64,000 bases of DNA from Paractinoplanes lichenicola (GTDB lineage: Bacteria > Actinomycetota > Actinomycetes > Mycobacteriales > Micromonosporaceae), in contig NZ_JAENHO010000014.1 of the NCBI RefSeq assembly GCF_016785085.1, forward strand, positions 62,001 to 126,000, written 5' to 3'. How positions within the stretch are numbered: the stretch's first letter is position 1; each line of letters starts with the position of its first letter. Below the pieces are notes generated by a model. The model had not been told where the DNA came from and made no database searches. It saw only the letters and a list, made by a program, of their open reading frames with translations. Positions 31,888 through 40,720 of this stretch are shown here, in pieces. The translations under genes were made by a program, and so were the position numbers.

Positions 31888-33261
31888 CGCGGCGGCCCGG
31901 CTCAGCAGGGCGGCGTGCGTGTCTGCCATGTCGCGCGCGACCGTCCTGCTGGCCAGCCAGAACATGACGCCGGTGGGCAGCCAGAAGAGCTGGAAGGCGG
32001 CCAGCCCGACCGCGTAGTTGAGCGGGGGCGGGAAGGCGCCGGCCAGCCCGCGGAAGGCCGCCGCGACCATGATGTTGCCGCCCGCCCGGCCGAAACCGTT
32101 GACCAGGTTGCCCAGGCTGTAGACGGTGCCGCGGTGCTCGGGCGGGTTGACGTCGGCGATCAGGGCGAACCAGTTGGGCGAGTTGGCCGACGTGAGCATG
32201 AGCGCGAAGACCGCGACGGCCAGGCACAGGCCGACGGTGGGCTCGGTGAAGACGTCGGCCAGCACCGCCGAGACGACCCCGCCCGTGGCCGCGCCGTCGG
32301 GCACGTCGATGCGCATCGGCACGAAGAACAGCACGATGTAGAACGGCACGGCGGCCACGACCCCGACCGCCGCGACCAGGGCCCGGCCCCGGGGCGTACG
32401 GCGTTGCAAGCGGTCGCCGACGAGGCCGCCCAGGATGGACAGGGCGCCGCCGGCCTGGAAGAGCGTGGCGAACACGCTGCCGATCACGATCGCCGTGCCG
32501 GCCGTGTAGCCCTGATCCTCGGCGCGGGAGCGGAACAGCACGGGCAGCCAGACCAGCGAGCCCAGGGCGATCTGCGCGGTGCTCCCCTGCAGGATCAGCC
32601 AGATGTTGGTGCGCCGGCGCAGGATGAGCGGCAGGTGGTCGTGGTGGATGCGCTCGTCGTAGTCGACCCCTGCCAGCTCGGGCTGCGAGTCGCCGCGGGG
32701 CACGTTGTAGGTGAACAGGTAGGCCACCGTGGCCACGCCGCCGGCGATCGCGGTGATCATGAACGGCCGGCGCCAGTCGTCGTGGCCGATCAGCCCGCCG
32801 ACCAGGGTGCCGGCGAGCGTGCCGACCCCCTGCGAGAGGCCCCAGAAGCTCATCACGAGCCCGCGCCGCTTGGGTGAGATCAGATCGCTGACCACGGCGA
32901 AGCTGACCGAGGCGACGGCGCCGAGACCGAACGCGGCGATCACCTGACTGGTCAGAAAGCTGGGGTAGCTGCCCGAGAAACCGGACCAGATCGTGCCCGC
33001 GATCCAGATCAGCGTGCCGAGGACGAGCACCGGCTTGCGGTCGGTGCGATCCCCGGCGTACGCGAAGCCGATGGCCGCGATCGCGCTGATCAGGAACATG
33101 ATCGTGGTGGCGAGCGCGATGTGGCCCTCACCCACCCCGAACGCGTCGCCGATGCTGCCGTAGAGCGGCGGCACCAGCCCGATCGCGACGTTGTCGAGCG
33201 AGGCGAGGACCACGAACACCACCACGCTGTAGGCGCGGTGGGCGGTTCCTCCCCTGGTCAC
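31795..33261 (-). CDS. MFS transporter, last gene of the xyl operon
   Basis: 488 residues and about 12 helices (AYSVVVFVVLASLDNVAIGL, TTIMFLISAIAAIGFAYAGD, FLTSQVIAAFGLGAVASVSF and others). GDRTDRKPVLVLG is the loop 2-3 motif. The sequence resembles Spinster-like or sugar-type MFS proteins. GTG 33261 lies 9 bp after the xylB stop, so it is co-transcribed with xylA-xylB and may bring in xylose or export a related sugar. Its C-terminus overlaps the convergent GH13 gene by 93 bp, with a low-complexity tail (DGDVGGDPPVVVEG). Confidence 0.85.
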   Translation of the reverse strand: MTRGGTAHRAYSVVVFVVLASLDNVAIGLVPPLYGSIGDAFGVGEGHIALATTIMFLISAIAAIGFAYAGDRTDRKPVLVLGTLIWIAGTIWSGFSGSYPSFLTSQVIAAFGLGAVASVSFAVVSDLISPKRRGLVMSFWGLSQGVGTLAGTLVGGLIGHDDWRRPFMITAIAGGVATVAYLFTYNVPRGDSQPELAGVDYDERIHHDHLPLILRRRTNIWLILQGSTAQIALGSLVWLPVLFRSRAEDQGYTAGTAIVIGSVFATLFQAGGALSILGGLVGDRLQRRTPRGRALVAAVGVVAAVPFYIVLFFVPMRIDVPDGAATGGVVSAVLADVFTEPTVGLCLAVAVFALMLTSANSPNWFALIADVNPPEHRGTVYSLGNLVNGFGRAGGNIMVAAAFRGLAGAFPPPLNYAVGLAAFQLFWLPTGVMFWLASRTVARDMADTHAALLSRAAALEGRPDGDVGGDPPVVVEGLAAQQDPGAGR

Positions 33262-33270
33262 CCGGAAAGG

Positions 33271-34671
33271 TTAGCGGGGGCGGTCGATGACCGCGTCTCT
33301 GGCCGCGGCGTACTGCTCGCGGATCAGCGGCACCGGCGTGGCCTCGTACGTCTCGGGCTGCTCGGCCGACCACACCGGGGGCTCCGCGCCACCGCGGGCG
33401 ACCCAGGCGGCCTGACGGGCGGCGCCGTCCGCGACGTACTCACCCGGCGGGGGCACCAGCACCGGCAGCCCGAACAGCTCGGGGGCGATGCGCCGGACCG
33501 CCTCGCTGCGGGCCCCGCCGCCGACCAGCACGATGCGGTTGGCCGTGGCGCCGTTGGCGACCAGCGCGTCCAGGCCGTCGGCGAGCGCGCACAGCATGCC
33601 CTCGACGGCGGCCCGGGCCAGGTGCGCCGGGTCGGAGGTCTTGAGCGTGAGGCCGTGGATGGCGCCGGTGGCGTCGGGGCGGTTCGGCGTGCGCTCGCCC
33701 TCCAGGTACGGAATGAGGACGAGGCCGTCGGCGCCGGCCGGGGCGCCCAGCGCGAGCTGGGACAGCTTGTCGTGGTCGACGCCGAGCAGCTTGGTCGCGG
33801 CGTCGAGCACGCGGGCCGCGTTCAGCGTCACGACGATCGGCAGGAAGCGGCCGGTGGTGTCGGCGAACCCGGCCACCGTGCCGGTCGGGTCGTTGGGCGA
33901 CACGTCGGAGGAGACGAAGACCGTGCCGGACGTGCCGATCGAGACGATGACGTCGCCGGTGCCGGCGCCCGTGCCGAACGCGGCCGCGGCGTTGTCGCCG
34001 GCGCCGGGGCCGAGCGGGGCGCCGTTGGGCAGCCGGCCCGCGATGCCGGTGGGGCCGAGCACCTCGGGCACTCCGATGACCCGGCCGAAGCCGAGCTCGA
34101 GCAGGTCGGGACGGTACTCGTTGGTCTTGGCCGACCAGTAGAGCGTGCCGCTGGCGTCGCTGCGGTCGGTCCTGATCGCGCCGATGTCCGTCGACCCGGA
34201 GAGCTTCCAGGTCAGCCAGTCGTGCGGCAGGCACACCGCAGCCACTCTCGCCGCGTTCTCCGGCTCGTTGCGGGCGAGCCAGCGCAGTTTGGTCAGGGTG
34301 AAGCTGGCGACCGGCACGATGCCGACCGCGTCGGCCCACTTGTCGCCGCCGCCGAGCTCGGAGATCAGGTCGGCGGCCGCGCCGGCGCTGCGGGTGTCGT
34401 TCCACAGCAGCGCCGGGCGGACCACTTCGCCGTTCTCGTCGAGCACCACCATGCCGTGCTGCTGGCCGGCCACCGAGGCGGCGGCCACGTCGTCCAGGCC
34501 GCCGGCCTGCTCGATCGCTTGTTGCAGCGCGGCCCACCAGGCGTCCGGATGCACCTCGGTGCCGTCCGGATGCGAGGCCCGGCCCTGCCGGATCAGCTTG
34601 CCGGTCTCCGCGTCACGGATGACCACCTTGCAGGACTGGGTGGAGCTGTCGATCCCGGCTACGAGAGTCAT
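33271..34671 (-). CDS. xylB: Xylulokinase
   Basis: 466 residues; phosphorylates D-xylulose to xylulose 5-phosphate. FGGY-type kinase: LVAGIDSSTQSCKVVIRDAE (phosphate 1 loop), VAGQQHGMVVLDE, LLWNDTRSAG, CLPHDWLTWKLSG and VIVSIGTSGTVFVSS; the C-terminal half has GLVLIPYLEGERTP and IVLVGGGARSEAV. ATG 34671 has AAGGGA upstream. It follows xylA by 20 bp and is followed by the MFS gene, forming an operon controlled by the divergent ROK repressor. Confidence 0.95.
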   Translation of the reverse strand: MTLVAGIDSSTQSCKVVIRDAETGKLIRQGRASHPDGTEVHPDAWWAALQQAIEQAGGLDDVAAASVAGQQHGMVVLDENGEVVRPALLWNDTRSAGAAADLISELGGGDKWADAVGIVPVASFTLTKLRWLARNEPENAARVAAVCLPHDWLTWKLSGSTDIGAIRTDRSDASGTLYWSAKTNEYRPDLLELGFGRVIGVPEVLGPTGIAGRLPNGAPLGPGAGDNAAAAFGTGAGTGDVIVSIGTSGTVFVSSDVSPNDPTGTVAGFADTTGRFLPIVVTLNAARVLDAATKLLGVDHDKLSQLALGAPAGADGLVLIPYLEGERTPNRPDATGAIHGLTLKTSDPAHLARAAVEGMLCALADGLDALVANGATANRIVLVGGGARSEAVRRIAPELFGLPVLVPPPGEYVADGAARQAAWVARGGAEPPVWSAEQPETYEATPVPLIREQYAAARDAVIDRPR

Positions 34672-34691
34672 GTCGTCCCTTATACGGAGGG

Positions 34692-35879
34692 TCAGTTGGC
34701 CCGGAGAACGTGGTCGATCATCAGCTGGTGCAGCTTCACGAAACCGTAGCCCTGCGCACCGGCCGCGTCGACGTCGAACTCCTCCCAGGCGCTCTTGTCG
34801 TTGAGCAGGTCCTGGTAGGTCTCGCCGGGGTTGAGCGTCGGCGTCTCGAGCTCGAGCACCTTGCTGGCGCGCAGCGCCTCCTGCACGGCCGGCGCGGCCC
34901 GGAACTCCTGAGCGCGCTCCTTGAGCAGCAGATACATCCGCATGTTGGCGGCGGCCGAGTCCCACACGCCGTTGATGTCCTCGGTGCGTGACGGCTTGTA
35001 GTCGAAGTGCCGGGGGCCGTCGTACTTGGGGCCGCCGCCGATCGGGCCGTTCTCCAGCAGGTCGACCAGCGAGAACGCGTTGAGCAGGTCGCCGTGGCCG
35101 AAGACCAGGTCCTGGTCGAACTTGACGCTGTGCTGGCCGTTGAGGTCGATGTGGAAGAGCTTCTTCTGCCACAGGGCCTGGGCGATGCCCTGGGTGAAGT
35201 TGAGGTTCGACATCTGCTCGTGGCCGACCTCGGGGTTGATGCCGAACAGCTCGGGGCGCTCGAGCTCGTAGGTGAACGCGATCGCGTGGCCGAGGGTCGG
35301 CAGCAGGATGTCGCCGCGGGGCTCGTTGGGCTTGGGCTCGATGGCGAAGCGCAGGCCGTAGCCCTTGTCCTCGGAGTACTGCGCGACGAGGTTGAGGCCC
35401 TCGCGGTAGCGGTCGAGGGCGGCGTTGATGTCCTTGGCCGCGTCGTACTCGGCGCCCTCGCGGCCGCCCCAGAGCACGAACGTCTCGGCGCCCAGCTCGG
35501 CGGCGAAGTCGACCTGGCGCAGGACCTTGCGCAGCGCGTACCGCCGGACCGAGCGGTCGTTGCTGGTGAACGCGCCGTCCTTGAACACCGGGTGGCTGAA
35601 GGTGTTGGTGGTGACCATCGGGACGACGATGCCGGTCTCGTCGAGCGCCTTCTTGAAGCCGGCGACGATGCCGTCGCGGGTCTGGGCGTCGGAGCCGAAC
35701 GGCACCAGGTCGTCGTCGTGGAACGTCAGGCCGTACGCGCCGAGCTCGGCCAGCTTGTGCACCGCCTCGACCGGGTCGAGCGCCGGGCGGGTGGCCGAGC
35801 CGAAGGCGTCCTGAGCCTGCCAACCGATGGTCCACAGGCCGAAGGAGAACTTGTCTTCACGGGTGGGTTGGACCGACAC
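34692..35879 (-). CDS. xylA: Xylose isomerase
   Basis: 395 residues; converts D-xylose to D-xylulose. GTG 35879 is chosen because GGAGG lies five bases upstream; four codons of further open frame precede it. Class I actinobacterial type: KFSFGLWTIGWQAQDAFGSA, LTFHDDDLVPF with the catalytic His, FVLWGGREGAEYDAAKD, FAIEPKPNEPRGD (metal Glu), VGHEQMSNLNF, FHIDLNGQHSVKFDQDL and FDYKPSRTED. It is the first gene of xylA-xylB-MFS. Confidence 0.97.
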   Translation of the reverse strand: MSVQPTREDKFSFGLWTIGWQAQDAFGSATRPALDPVEAVHKLAELGAYGLTFHDDDLVPFGSDAQTRDGIVAGFKKALDETGIVVPMVTTNTFSHPVFKDGAFTSNDRSVRRYALRKVLRQVDFAAELGAETFVLWGGREGAEYDAAKDINAALDRYREGLNLVAQYSEDKGYGLRFAIEPKPNEPRGDILLPTLGHAIAFTYELERPELFGINPEVGHEQMSNLNFTQGIAQALWQKKLFHIDLNGQHSVKFDQDLVFGHGDLLNAFSLVDLLENGPIGGGPKYDGPRHFDYKPSRTEDINGVWDSAAANMRMYLLLKERAQEFRAAPAVQEALRASKVLELETPTLNPGETYQDLLNDKSAWEEFDVDAAGAQGYGFVKLHQLMIDHVLRAN

Positions 35880-35953
35880 GGTTACCTCCACGCAACATCT
35901 GGGATTTGTTTATTGGTTGAATTATTTGGGCGGCCTGTGGCATTGTCAAGGCC
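35880..35953. promoter_or_regulatory. Divergent xylA / ROK regulator promoter region
   Basis: The 74-bp spacer holds a conspicuous A/T-rich block (35902-35930, with TTTGTTTATTGG and GAATTATTT) in otherwise GC-rich DNA. ROK xylose repressors bind A/T-rich operators of this kind, but I find no perfect palindrome. Confidence 0.55.
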
Positions 35954-37072
35954 ATGAACGGCCGCATCCTCAATGCTTCCCGGGCCCCCGTCCGGCAATC
36001 GAGCGTGCGTGCCCACAATCTCGCGCTCGTGTTGCAGACAGTGGCAAACAGCGCGAACCGGCCATCCCGGGCGGCCATCGCGGGCTCGACCGGGCTCACC
36101 CGGGCCACCGTCTCCGCGCTCGTCGACGACCTGATCGCGGGTGGTTTGCTCACCGAGCACGACCCCGCCCCCCGTACGGGGGCCGGCCGCCCCGCCGCCG
36201 GCCTGGCGCTCTCCTCCGAGGGCCCGGCCGGGCTCGGCCTCGAGATCAACGTCGACTATCAGGCCGCCTGCGTGGTCGATCTGACCGGAGTCGTGCGGCA
36301 CCGCTTCGTCGCCCGCGGTGACCAGCGGCTGCTCTCCCCCGCGGCGGCCCTGGCCGAGCTGGACGTGCTCGCCGTGCGGGCCCGTTCGGCGGCCGAGGCC
36401 GACGGGCTCACCCTGGCCGGCGCCGCGCTCGCCGTGCCGGGCCTGGTCGCGCCGGGCGGTCTCGTGCGGGTCGCGCCCAACCTGGGCTGGCAGGACGTCC
36501 GCGTGCCCGAGCTGGCCGGGCTGCCGATCACCGTCGACAACGAGGCCAACCTGGCCGCGCTGGGCGAGCTGCGGGCCGACGGCACGGAGCCCAGCTTCGT
36601 CTACGTCTCCGGCGAGATCGGCATCGGCGCCGGCATCGTGCTCGACGGCGTGCTCTATCGCGGCGGCCGCGGCTGGAGCGGCGAGATCGGGCACGTCACG
36701 GTCTATCCCGACGGGCGGCCCTGCCGCTGCGGGGCGAACGGCTGCCTCGAGCAGTACGCGGGTCAGGAGGCCGTGGCAGCCGATCCCGACCTGGCCGCGG
36801 CCGCGCTCGGGATCGCGCTGTCGGCCGTGGTGAATCTGCTCGATCTTGGGGTAATCGTGCTCGGTGGTGGCTACGCGCCGGAGTTCGCCCGGCTGAGCGA
36901 GGGCATCGAGGCCGAGTTACGCCGCCGGGTGCTGACCGCCGGGCTCGCCCCGGTGACCGTGCGCCCGGCCGCCCTGGGCGCCGACGCGGCCATGCTCGGC
37001 GCGGCCGACGCGGTCATCCGCGACGTGCAGGAGGACCCGGCGGGATGGCTGGCGCGCGCTCAGGCCGTCTGA
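35954..37072 (+). CDS. ROK-family transcriptional regulator (XylR-like)
   Basis: 372 residues from ATG 35954. An N-terminal winged helix (about 20-80: ALVLQTVANSANRPSRAAIA, GSTGLTRATVSALVDDLIAG) precedes a ROK sugar-kinase-like domain. GEIGHVTVYPDGRPCRCGAN with GCLEQYAG is the ROK zinc-binding CxCGxxGCxE motif. The ATP-site residues are partly retained (LGLEINVDYQAACVVDLTG). Divergent from xylA, it is expected to repress the xylose operon and release on binding xylose. Its stop overlaps the convergent MarR gene by 13 bp. Confidence 0.93.
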   Translation: MNGRILNASRAPVRQSSVRAHNLALVLQTVANSANRPSRAAIAGSTGLTRATVSALVDDLIAGGLLTEHDPAPRTGAGRPAAGLALSSEGPAGLGLEINVDYQAACVVDLTGVVRHRFVARGDQRLLSPAAALAELDVLAVRARSAAEADGLTLAGAALAVPGLVAPGGLVRVAPNLGWQDVRVPELAGLPITVDNEANLAALGELRADGTEPSFVYVSGEIGIGAGIVLDGVLYRGGRGWSGEIGHVTVYPDGRPCRCGANGCLEQYAGQEAVAADPDLAAAALGIALSAVVNLLDLGVIVLGGGYAPEFARLSEGIEAELRRRVLTAGLAPVTVRPAALGADAAMLGAADAVIRDVQEDPAGWLARAQAV

Positions 37073-37539
37073 GCCGAGGCGGAGCCGTTGCCCTCCTCCG
37101 CCGCCGCGGCGAACTCGGTGAGCCCCCGCAGCAGCGCCGCCCGACCGCCGGAAGACATCTTTTCCAGGACGCCCGTGAGCGCGCGACGCCGGATGCGGCG
37201 CAGCTCGGCCAGCAGGGTGCGCGACGCCGGAGTGAGATAGAGGGCGATCTCGCGCCTGTCCGCCCGGCCCGGCACCCGCTCGACCATGCCCGAGGCCACC
37301 AGGCGGTCGCACAGGCGGCTGGCCGAGGAGAGCAGCATGCCCAGCTCGGCCGCCAGACCGCCGAGATTGAGGCCCTCGGAGCGCTCGACGGCGAGCAGCG
37401 CGTTCAGCTGGACCGAGGACATCCGCGGCGTGACCTGTTCGCGGGCCACGTCCCACGCGAGCAGCAAGGCTTTCGCGGCGTCGTCGATCGCCGCGGCGTG
37501 CATGGGGTCAGGCCCGTCCGACCCATGGTAAACGGCCAT
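37060..37539 (-). CDS. MarR-family transcriptional regulator
   Basis: 159 residues from ATG 37539; a downstream ATG at 37503 and an upstream start at 37590 are also in frame. The HTH and wing read LGGLAAELGMLLSSASRLCD, RLVASGMVERVPGRADRREI, ALYLTPASRTLLAEL. Divergent from the SpoIIE-type phosphatase gene with a 50-bp spacer, which it might regulate. The C-terminal tail is Ala/Glu rich. Confidence 0.85.
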   Translation of the reverse strand: MAVYHGSDGPDPMHAAAIDDAAKALLLAWDVAREQVTPRMSSVQLNALLAVERSEGLNLGGLAAELGMLLSSASRLCDRLVASGMVERVPGRADRREIALYLTPASRTLLAELRRIRRRALTGVLEKMSSGGRAALLRGLTEFAAAAEEGNGSASAQTA

Positions 37540-37589
37540 GGTGCAGCAGAGACTACTCGTACGTCCGTGTCTGTTCGAGGAGGTCGTCA

Positions 37590-38723
37590 TTGATCGACAG
37601 GCTACTGACGGTTCGGCGGATTCTCACCGACGCGGCCGCAGACATCGTTCCGGACCGCCTGGCCGAGGGACTGGCCAAGGAGTACGGGGCCTCCCGCACC
37701 GAGTTGTACCTGGTGGATTACCGTCTGGCCGCCCTCGTGCCGGTCTTCGGCGACGACAGCCGGACCCGTCCGGGCGACCCGGCCTGGCGCTGCTTCGACC
37801 ACCAGGCCCCGGTGCCGGAAAACGATGTGATCTTCGTGCCGGTCTCCGGGCGCGGCGAGCGGATCGGAGTGCTGGCCTGCTCGCCGGCCCCGGATGACGA
37901 CTCGGCGGTGGCGGAGCTGGCCGAGATCGGGGTCGCGCTGGCCCACGAGCTGCAGTCGGCCGGGTCCGGCACCGACCGCTATCAGGCGATCGCGCGCACC
38001 CGGCGGCTCACGCTGGCCGCCGAGATGCAGTGGGAGCTGCTGCCCGGGCGCAGCCGCATGCGCCCGGCGTTCGGCCTGGCCGGGCAGCTCGAGCCGTCCT
38101 ACGACGTACGGGGGGACAGCTTCGACTGGTCCGACGAGGACGGCCGGCTGTCGCTCAGCGTGCTCAACGGCATGGGCGACGGCGTGTCGGCCTCGCTGCT
38201 GACCGCGCTCGCCACCTACGCCCTGCGCAACGCCCGCCGGGCCGGGATTCCGCTGGCGGACCAGGCCGCGCTGGCCGACCAGGCGATCTTCGCCGAGCAC
38301 CGGGGGGTGGCCCACGTGTCGGCCCTGCTGCTCGAGCTCGATCTGGTCACCGGCGAGGTGCAGGCGGTCGACGCGGGCTCGCCCCGGCTGTTGCTGCTGC
38401 GCGACGGCGAGGTGCGCGAGCAGACGCTGGAGCAGGAGTTCCCGCTCGGCATGTTCGACGAGACGGACTATCAGGTGCAGCGCTTCCGGCTCGAGCCCGG
38501 CGACCGGCTGATGCTGGTGAGCGACGGGGTCTACGAGGCGGTGGCGGCGACCGGACGGTACGGCGACGCCGCGCTGGCGCGATTCGTGCGGCGTACCGGG
38601 CCGCTGGTGCCCTTGCAGGCCGTGCGCTCGCTGCTGGGTGATCTGCGGGTGTTCGTGGGCGACGCCGAGCTCGAGGACGACGCGGTCGCCGTCTGCCTGG
38701 ACTGGAACGGCCCGCGAACCTGA
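37590..38723 (+). CDS. SpoIIE/RsbU-type PP2C phosphatase with GAF-like domain
   Basis: 377 residues from TTG 37590, supported by GAGGAGG six bases before. The N-terminal ~130 residues resemble a GAF sensor (ASRTELYLVDYRLAALVPVF and NDVIFVPVSGRGERIGVLAC). The PP2C domain (about 150-375) has the metal-binding residues in YDVRGDSFDWSDE, SVLNGMGDGVSASL, LMLVSDGVYEAV and EDDAVAVCLDW. Such proteins dephosphorylate anti-anti-sigma factors in sigma-B-like stress cascades. No RsbV/W-like gene is adjacent. Confidence 0.9.
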   Translation: MIDRLLTVRRILTDAAADIVPDRLAEGLAKEYGASRTELYLVDYRLAALVPVFGDDSRTRPGDPAWRCFDHQAPVPENDVIFVPVSGRGERIGVLACSPAPDDDSAVAELAEIGVALAHELQSAGSGTDRYQAIARTRRLTLAAEMQWELLPGRSRMRPAFGLAGQLEPSYDVRGDSFDWSDEDGRLSLSVLNGMGDGVSASLLTALATYALRNARRAGIPLADQAALADQAIFAEHRGVAHVSALLLELDLVTGEVQAVDAGSPRLLLLRDGEVREQTLEQEFPLGMFDETDYQVQRFRLEPGDRLMLVSDGVYEAVAATGRYGDAALARFVRRTGPLVPLQAVRSLLGDLRVFVGDAELEDDAVAVCLDWNGPRT

Positions 38724-38725
38724 AC

Positions 38726-38753
38726 GGGGCCGCCACCTCGCGGTGACGGCCCC
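38726..38753. terminator. Stem-loop between convergent genes
   Basis: GGGGCCG (38726-38732) pairs with CGGCCCC (38747-38753), and ACC/GGT extends it. No T-tract follows, but the position between two converging genes suits a bidirectional terminator. Confidence 0.55.
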
Positions 38754-38771
38754 GATCGGGGAAAGCGCGGA

Positions 38772-40559
38772 CTAGCTGCCGGACGCGCCGGTGCGGCGGC
38801 CGATGGCCTCGACGAAGATCTGGCTCATCTTGGCCGGGTCCTTGGTGACGAAGACACCACCGGCGGGGGTCTCCTTCACGACTTCCTGAAGCTCGTCCTG
38901 GTCGACCTGGTCACCGATGCCGATGATGACCAGACGCACGGGCTCCTTCGGGTCGTTGAGCCGCTTGAGCTCCGCCTTCAGCTGCTCGAGCTTGATCTTG
39001 CTGCCCTCGTCCTTGCCGTCGGTGAAGAGGATGAGGGAGTTGACCTTGCCGGGCTCCCACGTCTTCTTGACCTCTTTGTAGCCGGCCAGCACCGTGTCGT
39101 AGAGGCCGGTGTCACCGTTCTGCTTCGGCACGATCTGGCTGATCGAATCCTGGAGCTGAGGCCGGCCCGACGCGAGCGGGGTGATCGGCACGATCTCCTT
39201 CCAGGGTCTCGAGCCGACCAACTCGGTCGAGAACAGCCACACGCCGACAGCCCACTTGTTGCTGAACATGTTGAGACCGGCGGCCGCCGCCTTGCGGGTC
39301 ACCGCGGCGCGGGTCTGGTTGTTGGCCGTCGGCACCTTGGTGTTCATCGAGCCGGAGACGTCGAAGACCGCGAGCACCCGGCCCGGCTGCGTGATGGCGG
39401 TCCAGCTGCCGATCACCTGGCTCAGCGCGCTGGCGTCGAGGCCGGCCGCGGCCGTGCCGCCGTTCTCACCGTTGCCGCCGACCGAGTTGCTGGCGGGCGG
39501 GGACGCGTCGGGCGCGCCCAGCGGGCGGGCGAAGCCGGAGCCGAACGAGCCGTCCGGCGCGCGCAGGCCGGCCGCGCCGAGGGCGTTCTTGAACGTGCCG
39601 CTGGACAGCTGCGCCCGCAGACCCGCGGCGGCCTGCTGCTTGGGCAGGTCGGTCTCGGGCATGACGGCGAACGGGTAGTCGAGCGGCATCGGGCTCGGCT
39701 CGAGGTAGAGCCCGACCAGCGGCACCGGCGGCTTGGCGGCGTTGTAGGCCACCACGTTCTGCTCGGAGATCGGCGCCGCGCTGAGGCCACCGCCGATGTC
39801 CGACGGGTCGGCCGAGCGGGGGAAGGTCTCGATCAGCTCGTCGCGCAGGTTGGACGCGTTGGTCGCGAGCGCGGACAGGGCCTTGACCTTGACCTGCTGG
39901 CCGGTGTCGCCGGCGCCGGCCGCCTGGCCCAGCGCGAGCAGGCCGGACAGACCGGCCGCGTCGCGCTGCGGGTTGGCGATGCCGGTGTTCAGGCGGGTGT
40001 TGGTCAGCATCTGCTGGAGCAGCTGGGCCCAGCCGAGCTTGTTGTTCGGCCAGCCGATGGTCTTGGCGACCGGCTCGGGCATGGCCACGACGACCGGGCT
40101 CTGCGCGATCGGCTTGCCGTCGGAGGGCACGAAGCCGGGCGCCTCGGACTTGAGCCGCAGGATCCAGGTGGAGGAGTCGGGGATCCAGAGGTCGGGCACC
40201 TTGACCGCCTGGGCCGCGGTGCCGACACCGGCCAGCTGCACCTTGTGCTCGCCGGCCACGGCCGCGGCCATGGTCATGGAGTTGACGTCGTCGACAGCGA
40301 CGGCGACACACGTGCCGTCGACGTTCGCGCCGTCCTGCACCCAGCGTTGCGCGACCTGGTCGATCGCGGGGGCGATCTCGGGAGTCGCGGCGACGGTCAA
40401 CCGGATCGAACCGGAGCACCCGTCGTCGGAAAGCTGCTGGTATCCGAAGTAGGACCCCGCCACTACGACGACTATCGCCATCGCAGCTCCGACGATGCCC
40501 GCTCCTCTTAGATTGAAGTTTCTACGATGGCGGCCTGACACGCGCTCCATAGTGCGCAT
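38772..40559 (-). CDS. Membrane-anchored substrate-binding-like plus von Willebrand A protein
   Basis: 595 residues. One N-terminal membrane helix (GIVGAAMAIVVVVAGSYFGY) anchors the protein outside the cell. Residues ~50-340 resemble an extracellular substrate-binding protein (SIRLTVAATPEIAPAIDQVA, VPDLWIPDSSTWILRLKSEA, SPVVVAMPEP). Residues ~395-590 are a VWA domain with the MIDAS motif VFDVSGSMN, Thr in DTGLYDTVLAGY and Asp in LILFTDGKDEGS. The fusion is known in actinobacteria as a probable surface protein that binds a ligand or partner via Mg. The linker is Gly/Asn/Ala-rich. Role unknown. Confidence 0.85.
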   Translation of the reverse strand: MRTMERVSGRHRRNFNLRGAGIVGAAMAIVVVVAGSYFGYQQLSDDGCSGSIRLTVAATPEIAPAIDQVAQRWVQDGANVDGTCVAVAVDDVNSMTMAAAVAGEHKVQLAGVGTAAQAVKVPDLWIPDSSTWILRLKSEAPGFVPSDGKPIAQSPVVVAMPEPVAKTIGWPNNKLGWAQLLQQMLTNTRLNTGIANPQRDAAGLSGLLALGQAAGAGDTGQQVKVKALSALATNASNLRDELIETFPRSADPSDIGGGLSAAPISEQNVVAYNAAKPPVPLVGLYLEPSPMPLDYPFAVMPETDLPKQQAAAGLRAQLSSGTFKNALGAAGLRAPDGSFGSGFARPLGAPDASPPASNSVGGNGENGGTAAAGLDASALSQVIGSWTAITQPGRVLAVFDVSGSMNTKVPTANNQTRAAVTRKAAAAGLNMFSNKWAVGVWLFSTELVGSRPWKEIVPITPLASGRPQLQDSISQIVPKQNGDTGLYDTVLAGYKEVKKTWEPGKVNSLILFTDGKDEGSKIKLEQLKAELKRLNDPKEPVRLVIIGIGDQVDQDELQEVVKETPAGGVFVTKDPAKMSQIFVEAIGRRTGASGS

Positions 40560-40720
40560 CTGCGTACCCGAATGCCATATACGTTCGGGCGAAAGTTACT
40601 CGGATTGGAATTCTTGGCATCATGCGTCACTGCGCGTGGTGACGTCATCTCGATCAGTGGCGGCCTGTGCCGGATTTGTCCCCGGCTCAACGATGATCAC
40701 CATCTATCCCGCTCTGTACG

